A stretch of DNA of 64,000 nucleotides from Lysobacter sp. (GTDB lineage Bacteria > Pseudomonadota > Gammaproteobacteria > Xanthomonadales > Xanthomonadaceae): contig JAHCAU010000013.1 in assembly GCA_019634715.1 (NCBI GenBank), positions 1 to 64,000 of the forward strand, in the 5' to 3' direction. The translations under genes were made by a program, and so were the position numbers. Below the pieces are notes generated by a model that made no database searches, was not told the origin of the DNA, and worked only from the letters and a program-made list of their open reading frames with translations. Below are positions 1-6,296 of this stretch, piece after piece; the first letter of the stretch is position 1; the number at the start of each line of letters is the position of its first letter.

Positions 1-180
1 GCCGTCGAGGGGCACCAGGCGGTTGTCGGCATCGTAGCGCAGGCCGCAGAGCATGGCGGCCATGCCGCGCAAAGCGGCTTGCGTGCTGGCGTCGCTGGCT
101 TCGCACAGGGCGATGAACTGGGGCGGGACTTCGACCAGAAGGACGTTGGACGGCTGGAACTGCGGCTTGGGTTTGGACAT
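1..180 (-). CDS. 63-aa cassette protein, copy A (C-terminus cut by window edge)
   Basis: Unknown small protein beginning MSKPKPQFQPSN; 60 of 63 codons are present and the frame is open to position 1. Compared with the other copies it carries two substitutions in the middle (ASDAST instead of ASGASP). The ATG at 180 is preceded by GGAGT with seven bases between, as in all copies. The fold pattern is strand (VLLVEVP), short helix, turn, helix (AALRGMAAMLCGL), which loosely resembles a ribbon-helix-helix DNA-binding protein; that reading is only inference. No homologue with known function is recognised. Confidence 0.6.
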   Translation of the reverse strand, partial: MSKPKPQFQPSNVLLVEVPPQFIALCEASDASTQAALRGMAAMLCGLRYDADNRLVPLDG

Positions 181-331
181 GACGGCACTCCGTTTCGCCC
201 GGCAGCCACTGTGGCCGCCGTTGGCTATTCAGAGGCGCATCGCGCGCAGGCGCGTCAAGGTTTGCAACGCAACTCGCCTCGACCTCGACGCGCCGAGCAC
301 GATGCGATGCTGGGACGACAACGGTGGGCAC
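1..331 (-). repeat. Cassette copy A of the 63-aa-ORF array (left end outside window)
   Basis: First of at least seven copies of a near-identical ~377-bp unit on the minus strand. It holds the leader, whose arms of the long inverted repeat lie at 249-261 and 282-294 (one mismatch in this copy), and 60 of the 63 codons of the small ORF. The hairpin end lies off the window. The unit starts, in transcription direction, at the shared edge GTGCCCACCGTTG. Just outside that edge is the flank motif GAAACTCTACTCTGACCCCT, also seen beside copies E and G. Confidence 0.85.
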
Positions 332-334
332 CTC

Positions 335-359
335 GAAACTCTACTCTGACCCCTGTTTT
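335..359. repeat. GGGGTCAGAGTAGAGTTTC flank motif, copy 1
   Basis: This 25-bp stretch borders cassette A directly. The same sequence borders cassette E (4356-4380) and lies next to cassette G (7986-8010 degenerate, 8013-8038). It therefore belongs to one of two classes of cassette flank in the array. Similar motifs are common near REP-associated transposases in other Proteobacteria (recalled, not checked). Confidence 0.6.
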
Positions 360-361
360 CT

Positions 362-402
362 AGGATGTCCCGGGTGCGGCCTTTGGCTTTACCCGGGCTA
401 CT
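362..402. repeat. CCCGGG...CCCGGGCTAC palindromic repeat
   Basis: A partly palindromic sequence ending GTGCGGCCTTTGGC-TTTACCCGGGCTAC. A near-identical stretch lies at 1286-1318 beside cassette B, so this is a dispersed REP-like element. It lies between cassette A and the end of the 165-aa gene. Confidence 0.5.
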
Positions 403-412
403 TGCTTCGGCC

Positions 413-910
413 TTACCGGGGCTGCTTGTTCACGGTCTCAGCGATGAAAGCTTCAACCAACTTGTTCAATTCATAGGCTGGATTGTGGTACTCGAAGACA
501 ATTGACTGCTTCATCTTCTGCTTCAGGGCCTCGCTTGTTCGTGGATCGTTGAGTGCATCCAACACTTCACTCTGCGGAATCTCCGAGCACTTGAACACGT
601 TGACGTGCCCATCCGCTTCGACTGTCGCCTCGTAGACCGTTGTGGAGCGGCCACCCATCAACTTCGCAGGCGTCCCGGAAATTTCACGGACGCGGCTCAC
701 AAAAGACATCGCTGTGTCTTCAGCTACGGCGATAATGATCGAAGCGTTGCCTACCTTCGACAGCCCATGAGTCGTGGAAATAGTGACCCGGCACGGATGG
801 CCTTCGAACACTTCGACCACATGCGAATCTGCAGAGAAGCATCCAGTGACACTTGTCGATACTCTCATCAGTAGCGGGGAATCGGTGGTCATAGCTTTCT
901 CATGCGGCAT
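413..910 (-). CDS. Hypothetical 165-aa cargo protein
   Basis: No family recognised. The 165-residue product is mixed alpha/beta by eye, with a central stretch SASIIIAVAEDTAMSF-like in composition, and a charged C-terminal helix (KQKMKQSIVFEYHNPAYELN). There is no signal peptide or membrane segment. The start at 910 is only five bases from the hairpin of cassette B (916-942); an internal ATG seven codons later (MTTDSP) is an alternative. The base composition is less GC-rich than the core genes. It is the cargo between cassettes A and B. Confidence 0.6.
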   Translation of the reverse strand: MPHEKAMTTDSPLLMRVSTSVTGCFSADSHVVEVFEGHPCRVTISTTHGLSKVGNASIIIAVAEDTAMSFVSRVREISGTPAKLMGGRSTTVYEATVEADGHVNVFKCSEIPQSEVLDALNDPRTSEALKQKMKQSIVFEYHNPAYELNKLVEAFIAETVNKQPR

Positions 911-915
911 CTAAA

Positions 916-942
916 CCGGGCGCAGACACCGCCTGCGCCCGG
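916..942 (-). terminator. Cassette B terminator-like hairpin
   Basis: Perfect 10-bp stem CCGGGCGCAG / CTGCGCCCGG with a 7-base loop, seven bases beyond the stop of the 63-aa ORF. On the minus strand it is followed by TTTAG, so it could end transcription before the next cargo gene. Confidence 0.6.
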
Positions 943-949
943 GTGAAGC

Positions 950-1141
950 TTACGCGGTGGGGCCGTCGAGCGGCACCAGGCGGTTGTCGGCATCGTAGCG
1001 CAGGCCGCAGAGCATGGCGGCCATGCCGCGCAGCGCGGCTTGCGGGCTGGCGCCGCTGGCTTCGCACAGGGCGATGAACTGGGGCGGGACTTCTACCAGC
1101 AGGACGTTGGACGGCTGGAACTGCGGCTTGGGCTTGGACAT
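950..1141 (-). CDS. 63-aa cassette protein, copy B
   Basis: Complete 63-aa ORF, MSKPKPQFQPSN to DGPTA. The ribosome site GGAGG-TCCGTC-ATG is slightly stronger than in the other copies. The protein is identical to copy D. Because this copy lacks the distal half of the leader, it is a natural test of whether the inverted repeat matters for expression. Function unknown. Confidence 0.65.
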   Translation of the reverse strand: MSKPKPQFQPSNVLLVEVPPQFIALCEASGASPQAALRGMAAMLCGLRYDADNRLVPLDGPTA

Positions 1142-1225
1142 GACGGACCTCCGTTTCGCCCGACGCCCGGAGTGGACGCCGTTGGCGAATCCACTCCGCA
1201 TCGCGCGCAGGCGCGTCAAGGTTTG

Positions 1226-1318
1226 GTAGCCCGGGTAAGCGCAACGCGCGCACCCGGGGAAACGCACGCATTTCTACCCGGAGGTCCCGGGTGCGGCCTT
1301 TGGCCCTACCCGGGCTAC
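1226..1318. repeat. REP-like palindromic element replacing the cassette B leader
   Basis: Begins GTAGCCCGGGTAAG and ends CTACCCGGGCTAC, so the ends are inverted copies of each other. The interior holds further CCCGGG palindromes. It abuts the cassette break at 1225. Confidence 0.6.
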
Positions 1319-1338
1319 TTGCTTGTTAATTCGTAACG

Positions 1339-1770
1339 TCAATCAACCACGACCGGCAGCAAACCTTTCCCCTTTACTTTAGTGCATACGACCGCACGTC
1401 TTGCCCAAAGCACTACTGCCCGATCTAGCTGTTCGAAGCCACTACCTTTCCTAACAATTACATCCCTCATAGAACCGTGCGCGTCGAACTCAATTTGCAG
1501 CCACACGGTGCGCGTTCCAACTTTAGATGGCTTATATCTTTGGGCTGCATACTGGATCCCAGCATAGCTCGGCCGAACGCACAGACCAGGATAGTCGTAG
1601 CGTGCAAAATCCGGGAAATCTGGATAAATCCCATTAACAGGAAATCTATACGGGCTGGACTCGGTGGACTCGGTGGACTCGGTGGACGCGCTGGACGCGC
1701 TGGACGCAACGGGAGGATCCTGAGCAAGCACCCCCATAAAGAGCATAACGATGATCATATTCATAGACAC
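1339..1770 (-). CDS. Small exported protein with TonB-C-like domain
   Basis: 143 aa. A short hydrophobic N-terminus (MIIVMLFMGVLAQ) looks like a signal peptide. A low-complexity Ser/Thr/Glu linker follows, encoded by short tandem 9-bp repeats at about 1655-1705. Residues ~65-143 match the TonB C-terminal pattern: an IEFDAHGSMRDV strand pair, then KGSGFEQLDRAV and a final strand. Two Cys residues (LCV, VVCTK) may form a disulfide. It is cargo between cassettes B and C. Without a partner such as ExbB it is unlikely to be a true energy transducer; the role is unknown. The domain call is by pattern only. Confidence 0.6.
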   Translation of the reverse strand: MSMNMIIVMLFMGVLAQDPPVASSASSASTESTESTESSPYRFPVNGIYPDFPDFARYDYPGLCVRPSYAGIQYAAQRYKPSKVGTRTVWLQIEFDAHGSMRDVIVRKGSGFEQLDRAVVLWARRAVVCTKVKGKGLLPVVVD

Positions 1771-1938
1771 CCGATGAATCCTTCAAAATGATGATTATTA
1801 TTTCAAGAGCAGAAAGCACATGACGGTCAACGAAAGTATTTCTGATCATCAGCGCATGATTGACGTGACCACATAAATATAACTATCAGAAGCCGGCGAA
1901 AAGAGAACTTAGTAGTAAGTGGTTCTTCATGACTGGAG
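1771..1938. other. AT-rich gap between cargo and cassette C
   Basis: No convincing gene. The stretch is much richer in A/T than its surroundings and lies upstream of the 143-aa gene on the minus strand, so it probably holds that gene's promoter. I see no clear -35/-10 pair. Confidence 0.4.
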
Positions 1939-1965
1939 CCGGGCGCAGACACCGCCTGCGCCCGG
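1939..1965 (-). terminator. Cassette C terminator-like hairpin
   Basis: Same perfect 10-bp stem and 7-base loop as in copy B. It sits seven bases after the stop codon of the 63-aa ORF. Confidence 0.55.
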
Positions 1966-1972
1966 ATGAAGC

Positions 1973-2164
1973 TTAAGCGGTGGGGCCGTCGAGGGGCACC
2001 AGGCGGTTGTCGGCATCGTAGCGCAGGCCACAGAGCATGGCGGCCATGCCGCGCAGCGCGGCTTGCGGGCTGGCGCCGCTGGCTTCGCACAGGGTGATGA
2101 ACTGGGGCGGGACTTCGACCAGCAGGACGTTGGACGGCTTGAACTGCGGCTTGGGCTTGGACAT
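1973..2164 (-). CDS. 63-aa cassette protein, copy C
   Basis: Complete 63-aa ORF with two substitutions relative to copy D: Lys for Gln at residue 9 and Thr for Ala at residue 24. GGAGT-TCCGTC precedes the ATG. Full-length conservation of the frame in all copies not broken by REPs argues that it is a real gene. Function unknown. Confidence 0.65.
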   Translation of the reverse strand: MSKPKPQFKPSNVLLVEVPPQFITLCEASGASPQAALRGMAAMLCGLRYDADNRLVPLDGPTA

Positions 2165-2232
2165 GACGGAACTCCGTTTCGCCCGACGCCCGGAGTGGAC
2201 GCCGTTGGCGAGTCCACACCGCATCGCGCGCA

Positions 2233-2278
2233 GGCGCGTCAAGGTTTGCGCAGCAACTTGCCTCGACCTTGACGCGCC
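2233..2278 (-). promoter_or_regulatory. 13-bp inverted repeat in cassette leader
   Basis: GGCGCGTCAAGGT and ACCTTGACGCGCC form a perfect 13-bp inverted repeat around a 20-base loop, about 70 bases before the ATG of the 63-aa ORF. Equivalent sites lie at 3280-3325, 4270-4315 and 5609-5654 (perfect), 249-294 and 7900-7945 (imperfect). It may be an RNA leader hairpin or an operator. The arm nearer the ORF contains TTGACG, a possible -35 box, but I see no good -10. Confidence 0.6.
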
Positions 2279-2343
2279 GAGCACGATGCGAGGATGGGAC
2301 GACAACGGTGGGCACATTAGATCAACGAAGCGGCGACGCTTTT

Positions 2344-2423
2344 GTAGGATGGGTTGAGCGCAGCGATACCCATCATCGGCTTCGCGAAACGCGATGGGTT
2401 CCGCTCAGCGGAACCCACCCTAC
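2344..2423. repeat. GTAGGATGGGTT...AACCCACCCTAC inverted-repeat element
   Basis: The outer ends GTAGGATGGGTT and AACCCACCCTAC are near-perfect inverted copies, with a second inner pair (GATACCCATC / GATGGGTTCC). It is a dispersed REP-like pair lying beyond the 3' end of the lipoprotein gene. Nothing else is seen between 2316 and 2459. Confidence 0.6.
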
Positions 2424-2459
2424 CGCGCTGCAGGCCGCAAAGCGTGGCGAGCGCAGACA

Positions 2460-2915
2460 TCACTCGCTTCGTGAGCTTGCGCAGCGTCGCACAGCCTTCG
2501 TGCAGCCGCCTGATGGCCAATCGCTGCGATGCCAGCAAAAAGCATTTTCCTCGAAGAGCACCAGTTCCCACGTCAAGGGCTGCCCGGCATCATCTTGACC
2601 ATCCCCATCCTTTCGCACATGCAACCGGTCGGACGATCCTCCGAGTACGGTGTAGTACGTCTCGACCCGTGGCAGTTGCTTGCTGCCGTCGGGCGCTTCG
2701 GTCAAGTGGGAGACATGCATCCGCTTTGCCGCCTCCGTGAATCGAAACCTCACCGGCGACCTCGCGCACTCATCAAGCCCCTCCCACCCCCAATCGCCCT
2801 GAAGTACCGGCATCGGGAAGATGTTATCCGCAGACGGGTTCGACGCAGAGGAACACGCATTGAACACGAAACACAGGCATGCCAATGGAATGAAATGGCG
2901 TTTCATGGTGATCAC
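2460..2915 (-). CDS. Putative lipoprotein, cargo of the array
   Basis: 151 aa starting MITMKRHF, with a hydrophobic signal segment and lipobox FNAC at residues ~18-21, so it should be lipid-anchored. MKRH, three codons in, is an alternative start. The mature part contains WGWEGLDEC and further Cys residues near the C-terminus (AFCWH, GGCTK). No family recognised. It is the cargo between cassettes C and D. The last residues (RCASSRSE) run into repeat-like sequence, so the original end may have been altered. Confidence 0.6.
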   Translation of the reverse strand: MITMKRHFIPLACLCFVFNACSSASNPSADNIFPMPVLQGDWGWEGLDECARSPVRFRFTEAAKRMHVSHLTEAPDGSKQLPRVETYYTVLGGSSDRLHVRKDGDGQDDAGQPLTWELVLFEENAFCWHRSDWPSGGCTKAVRRCASSRSE

Positions 2916-2985
2916 GAAGATGGTGGGTTCGATTTATGGATTCTCGCATCGATCCGACGCGGAGAATCATCTATCGGAAGTTGAC

Positions 2986-3012
2986 CCGGGCGCAGACATC
3001 GCCTGCGCCCGG
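2986..3012 (-). terminator. Cassette D terminator-like hairpin
   Basis: 10-bp stem, 7-base loop (loop differs by one base from copies B, C and E). It follows the stop of the 63-aa ORF by seven bases. Confidence 0.55.
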
Positions 3013-3019
3013 GTGAAGC

Positions 3020-3211
3020 TTACGCGGTGGGGCCGTCGAGGGGCACCAGGCGGTTGTCGGCATCGTAGCGCAGGCCGCAGAGCATGGCTGCCATGCCGCG
3101 CAGGGCGGCTTGCGGGCTGGCGCCGCTGGCTTCGCACAGGGCGATGAACTGGGGCGGGACTTCCACCAGCAGGACGTTGGACGGCTGGAACTGCGGCTTG
3201 GGCTTGGACAT
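3020..3211 (-). CDS. 63-aa cassette protein, copy D (reference copy)
   Basis: Complete 63-aa ORF, taken as the reference because most other copies differ from it by only one or two residues. Predicted layout: a basic, Pro-rich N-terminus; one strand (residues 12-18); a short helix (FIALCEAS); the turn GASPQ; a second helix (AALRGMAAMLCGL); and a polar tail ending DGPTA. Two Cys residues are conserved. The layout could fit a compact ribbon-helix-helix protein that might bind the leader inverted repeat. This is inference; no known family was identified. Confidence 0.65.
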   Translation of the reverse strand: MSKPKPQFQPSNVLLVEVPPQFIALCEASGASPQAALRGMAAMLCGLRYDADNRLVPLDGPTA

Positions 3212-3398
3212 GACGGAACTCCGTTTCGCCCGACGCCCGAAGTGGGCGCCGTTGGCGAATCCAAGCCGCATCGCGCGCAGGCGCGTCAAGGTTTGCGCAG
3301 CAACTCGCCTCGACCTTGACGCGCCGAGCACGATGCGATGCTGGGACGACAACGGTGGGCACCTCCCGATACACCATCCGCGACGGCTTTTTGTCTTT

Positions 3399-3518
3399 GT
3401 AGGGCGGGTCTTGCACCCGCCAAGCACCTCGCCGCACACCGCACACTCCATGTCGATTCGTCTGTCGCAGCTTGCGGCGTATCGCTTCTTCATTCGGCGG
3501 GTGCAAGACCCGCCCTAC
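3399..3518. repeat. Inverted pair of GTAGGGCGGGTCTTGCACCCGCC REPs
   Basis: Two copies of a REP palindrome face each other: 3399-3421 (GTAGGGCGGGTCTTGCACCC) and 3495-3518 in reverse. The ~70 bases between them hold nothing recognised. The pair fills most of the space between cassette D and the end of the 100-aa membrane protein gene. Confidence 0.75.
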
Positions 3519-3560
3519 ACAGAAAATTCATCCGTCTTACGGGTTGGTCCAAGCCCCTTT

Positions 3561-3863
3561 CTAATGATTCAAGATCACTGGCATCGCCCTCACCAGAGCT
3601 TCCTGGCCATCAGGGCCTTCTACAACCCAACCTCGCTCAGCCGCACGGTAGATCGAAACCTCCTCACTCGTTCCCCACCATGTCGACCGGGTGATTCGAA
3701 CACGGTCATCACCGACGAACTCGACCTTGCTCTGCTCCCATTTGACCGAAACCGTGACCAGTCCGATGATGATTAATGCGATAAGAACAAGCGAGAACAC
3801 GGATTCGAAGAACACAAAAAAAGGGTTGCGTCGTTGCTGCTTTTCCTCGATGACTCCAGACAT
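3561..3863 (-). CDS. Small single-TM membrane protein, cargo
   Basis: 100 aa. A charged N-terminus (EEKQQRRNPF) is followed by one strongly hydrophobic segment at residues ~15-40 (SLVLIALIIIGLVTV). A soluble ~60-residue tail follows (VEFVGDDRVRI, GWVVEGPDGQ). By charge, the N-terminus is likely cytoplasmic. ATAAGGAAT upstream of the ATG at 3863 gives a usable ribosome site. No family recognised. It is cargo between cassettes D and E, and its lower GC resembles the other cargo. Confidence 0.6.
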   Translation of the reverse strand: MSGVIEEKQQRRNPFFVFFESVFSLVLIALIIIGLVTVSVKWEQSKVEFVGDDRVRITRSTWWGTSEEVSIYRAAERGWVVEGPDGQEALVRAMPVILNH

Positions 3864-3975
3864 TCCTTATCTCCTCGTTGTATAGAGAGTCGCTGGCGAA
3901 ATTCATTGCAGCGAACCTTCATACCTGGCGTCAACATCAGCGTCGACAAACAGGCAATCCAATTGCGAAAGCGAA

Positions 3976-4002
3976 CCGGGCGCAGACACCGCCTGCGCCC
4001 GG
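3976..4002 (-). terminator. Cassette E terminator-like hairpin
   Basis: Perfect 10-bp stem and 7-base loop, identical to copies B and C. Confidence 0.55.
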
Positions 4003-4009
4003 GTGAAGC

Positions 4010-4201
4010 TTACGCGGTGGGGCCGTCGAGGGGCACCAGGCGGTTGTCGGTATCGTACTGCAGGCCGCAGAGCATGGCGGCCATGCCGCGCAGGGCGGCT
4101 TGCGGGCTGGCGCCGCTGGCTTCGCACAGGGCGATGAACTGGGGCGGGACTTCGACCAGCAGGACGTTGGACGGCTGGAACTGCGGCTTGGGCTTGGACA
4201 T
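4010..4201 (-). CDS. 63-aa cassette protein, copy E
   Basis: Complete 63-aa ORF with its own GGAG site and ATG at 4201. Two substitutions lie near the C-terminus (LQYDTDN instead of LRYDADN). It is in the same frame as the upstream cargo gene, so it may be made alone, as a fusion tail, or both. Confidence 0.6.
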   Translation of the reverse strand: MSKPKPQFQPSNVLLVEVPPQFIALCEASGASPQAALRGMAAMLCGLQYDTDNRLVPLDGPTA

Positions 4202-5170
4202 GACGGCACTCCGTTTCGCCCGACGCCCGGAGTGGACGCCGTTGGCGAATCCACACTGCATCGCGCGCAGGCGCGTCAAGGTTTGCGCAGCAACTCGCCT
4301 CGACCTTGACGCGCCGAGCACGGTGCGATGCTGGGACGACAACGGTGGGCACCTTGAAACTCTGCTCTGACCCCTGTTTTTCGCCTTACGGCCTTTTGAT
4401 TGTGAGTCTGTACCGTTTGGAACGATTGGATGTTTCTCGATCCTACGCCCTGTTTCCACGTCAACCATGTCGACAATACAAACGTCTCCATCCCAGCGGG
4501 GATGCAGCCTGTATTCTCTTCCAGCCTCTATCTCATACACATGATTATGAGGATGAATTAGCATTTCCGGAAAATCACGCCCAGTGAATTCTTGAATGGA
4601 ACATGAGAGCCCGATCATTCGTCTTCCAGGCTTGACTCGATTGCTGCCGGCGAACACGTTTGCCACATGACCATTTATCGTTGCCACATAGGCATGGCAA
4701 GCACGCTTCGAGCCCGGTCCGCGCAAGCCAGTGACCTTGCACAAATTAACTGGAGACTTCCAATTCTCGATTACGGCTGCATCACTCGAATCGTCCTGAA
4801 TGTACCTTACAGGGGGCGCCATTAGATCCGCATTGATCAATGTCGCGACATAAACACCTCTTTTTGGACTGCCGACCTTGAACTTGAATCGCTTCGCCCA
4901 ATCAAGGATGCACTGCTCCAGATCAATATTCGATCCAGGACTTTCAATGCGTGCAGTTGATACACGCCCGTCATCGTCGAGATCAAGCTTGATGCCAATG
5001 GACATTCTTTCGATATTCAATCGCCTGAACTTCCGGATGCAACCGGCATACGCGGCAGCTCCTTGAATGACATAAGAAGCCATTTCTCTATTTTCGTACC
5101 CCGATTGCTTTTCCTCACCCAAGGAATCGGAAGCAGCTTGCCCCAGGAACAAGAGAATGGAAAGGATCAC
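4010..5170 (-). CDS. Secreted TonB-C-like cargo protein fused in frame to the copy E 63-aa protein
   Basis: Starting at GTG 5170 (AAAGGAG eight bases before; TTG 5173 also possible), the product has a signal-like N-terminus (VILSILLFLGQAAS). A TonB-C-like domain follows (SIGIKLDLDDDGRVSTAR, LEQCILDWAKRFKFKVG), then a second Cys-containing domain. No stop occurs where the cassette begins: the frame crosses the flank motif and the whole leader and continues into MSKPKPQFQ, ending at 4010. The full product would be 386 aa. The native C-terminus probably ended near 4380 and lost its stop when the cassette arrived. Whether the fusion is made is unknown. Confidence 0.5.
   Translation of the reverse strand: MILSILLFLGQAASDSLGEEKQSGYENREMASYVIQGAAAYAGCIRKFRRLNIERMSIGIKLDLDDDGRVSTARIESPGSNIDLEQCILDWAKRFKFKVGSPKRGVYVATLINADLMAPPVRYIQDDSSDAAVIENWKSPVNLCKVTGLRGPGSKRACHAYVATINGHVANVFAGSNRVKPGRRMIGLSCSIQEFTGRDFPEMLIHPHNHVYEIEAGREYRLHPRWDGDVCIVDMVDVETGRRIEKHPIVPNGTDSQSKGRKAKNRGQSRVSRCPPLSSQHRTVLGASRSRRVAAQTLTRLRAMQCGFANGVHSGRRAKRSAVMSKPKPQFQPSNVLLVEVPPQFIALCEASGASPQAALRGMAAMLCGLQYDTDNRLVPLDGPTA
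4356..4380. repeat. GGGGTCAGAGCAGAGTTTC flank motif, copy 2
   Basis: One base different from the motif beside cassette A. It is read as GQSRVS within the fused cargo frame. Confidence 0.6.
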
Positions 5171-5315
5171 CAAGGAATCTCCTTTAAATACCGAAACCGG
5201 GCATCGATCAGTCGCAAACCGCTCAGCGCATAAGGCTCGGACAACAAGTGGGTAACACATCAGCAAAACTATGCCGCCAATAGACATGGCTGGGCACGAA
5301 GAATCAAACCGTAAA

Positions 5316-5342
5316 CCGGGCGCAGACACCGCCTACGCCCGG
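5316..5342 (-). terminator. Cassette F hairpin with one stem mismatch
   Basis: Same hairpin as the other copies, but a G-to-A change (CTACGCCCGG) weakens the stem. Confidence 0.5.
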
Positions 5343-5349
5343 GTGAAGC

Positions 5350-5541
5350 TTACGCGTTTGGGCCGTCGAGGGGCACCAGGCAGTTGTCGGCATCGTAGCG
5401 CAGGCCGCAGAGCATGGCGGCCATGCCGCGCAGGGCGGCTTGTGGGCTGGCGCCGCTGGCTTCGCACAGGGCGATGAACTGGGGCGGGACTTCGACCAGC
5501 AGGACGTTGGACGGCTGGAACTGCGGCTTGGGCTTGGACAT
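5350..5541 (-). CDS. 63-aa cassette protein, copy F
   Basis: Complete 63-aa ORF. It differs from copy D in Cys for Arg (DNCLVPL) and Asn for Thr in the last residues (DGPNA). The ribosome site and start are conserved despite the one-base deletion further upstream, which fits translation starting at this ATG and not within the leader. Confidence 0.65.
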   Translation of the reverse strand: MSKPKPQFQPSNVLLVEVPPQFIALCEASGASPQAALRGMAAMLCGLRYDADNCLVPLDGPNA

Positions 5542-5817
5542 GACGGAACTCCGTTTCGCCCGACGCCCGAGTGGGCGCCGTTGGCGAGTCCAATCCGCAT
5601 CGCGCGCAGGCGCGTCAAGGTTTGCGCAGCAACTTGCCTCGACCTTGACGCGCCGAGCACGGTGCGATGATGGGACGACAACGGTGGGCACCTTCCGATA
5701 CACCATCCGCGTCGGCTTTTGCCTTTACAGTGCGGAACCGCCGAACGCGATTCCGCCGTAATGCTCGCGAGCACATCAATGACGGTCCGCCACACGGATT
5801 TCGCCTTACGAATTATT

Positions 5818-6279
5818 TCAGCAGGAACGCGTTAGGCGCTGCCCATCACTCAACGCAGCGTCGAGAGCCAGAACACGAGAAAGCGAGACCGTCTTCGTGC
5901 CCGACCAAGAATCGGGGAGACACGCGCGCACGAGCGCCTCTGGCCCGTTATAGAGAACAACTGCCCGGCCTTCCTTGAAATCAATGCGGACAAAGATCAA
6001 GTGGTCTGCAATCCCTTCGCCCGACGTGAAAGCCGGCCCCCTTTTCAGCCGGCCAGTTGCTTTGATCTGCACCGATCTTCCGTCGGAGGAATGGCCGTCC
6101 ACCCCGAGCGTACGCACCTCACACAACCTGATGCCGAAGGCCTCACCGACAATTGCCTCGCCAATGTCGCCAACGAGCTTCCCATCGAAGGTAAACGCCA
6201 ATCCCGTATGAGCGAAGTACCTGCACATAGACTCATGCGCCTTGTAAAGATCGTTTACACACTCCGGCAAAATGATCAT
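5818..6279 (-). CDS. DUF6998-like protein with PD-(D/E)XK-type motif
   Basis: 153 aa, soluble. The N-terminal half reads FTFDGKLVGDIGEAIVGEAFG, then GVDGHSSDGRSVQIKATG: Glu41/Glu46, Asp66 and Gln71-Ile-Lys73 are spaced as in small PD-(D/E)XK nucleases. The second half has HLIFVRIDF and VVLYNGPE strands typical of the same fold. This suggests a nuclease or DNA-binding effector; a catalytic role is inference. It is the last gene after the TerB-like gene (17-bp gap), probably in one transcript. Start at ATG 6279; the ribosome site is weak. Composition is lower in GC than the core genome. Confidence 0.65.
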   Translation of the reverse strand: MIILPECVNDLYKAHESMCRYFAHTGLAFTFDGKLVGDIGEAIVGEAFGIRLCEVRTLGVDGHSSDGRSVQIKATGRLKRGPAFTSGEGIADHLIFVRIDFKEGRAVVLYNGPEALVRACLPDSWSGTKTVSLSRVLALDAALSDGQRLTRSC

Positions 6280-6296
6280 CTACGCCCCATCCGTGC

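Larger units (their letters stand above)
916..1225 (-). repeat. Cassette copy B, leader truncated at a REP-like element
   Basis: The unit is identical in layout to the others from hairpin to the proximal arm of the inverted repeat (1213-1225). There the similarity stops abruptly and a GTAGCCCGGGTAAG REP-like sequence begins at 1226. The distal arm and outer edge are missing, so this copy has lost half its leader. Confidence 0.85.
1939..2315 (-). repeat. Cassette copy C (complete, 377 bp)
   Basis: Full unit: outer edge GTGCCCACCGTTG at 2303-2315, inverted-repeat arms at 2266-2278 and 2233-2245 (perfect 13 bp, 20 bases between), ORF and hairpin. The flank outside the edge differs from both other flank classes. 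Confidence 0.9.
2986..3362 (-). repeat. Cassette copy D (complete, 377 bp)
   Basis: Full unit with perfect inverted-repeat arms at 3280-3292 and 3313-3325. Outside its edge the sequence CCGATACACCATCCGCG (3366-3382) is shared with copy F, defining a second flank class. Confidence 0.9.
3976..4352 (-). repeat. Cassette copy E (complete, 377 bp)
   Basis: Full unit with perfect leader inverted repeat (4270-4315). Its flank is the GAAACTCTGCTCTGACCCCT motif shared with copy A. The cargo gene upstream has no stop before entering this unit. Confidence 0.9.
5316..5691 (-). repeat. Cassette copy F (376 bp)
   Basis: Complete unit with a single-base deletion in the leader near 5570 and a perfect inverted repeat (5609-5654). 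The outer flank CCGATACACCATCCGCG (5695-5711) is the class shared with copy D. Confidence 0.9.

Noticed and set aside
1827..2315. Longer proteins starting within cassette leaders (MPTVVVP...)
   Set aside because: They lie out of frame with the 63-aa ORF, lack ribosome sites and arise from the GC-rich leader; start at the conserved GGAG-ATG was preferred.
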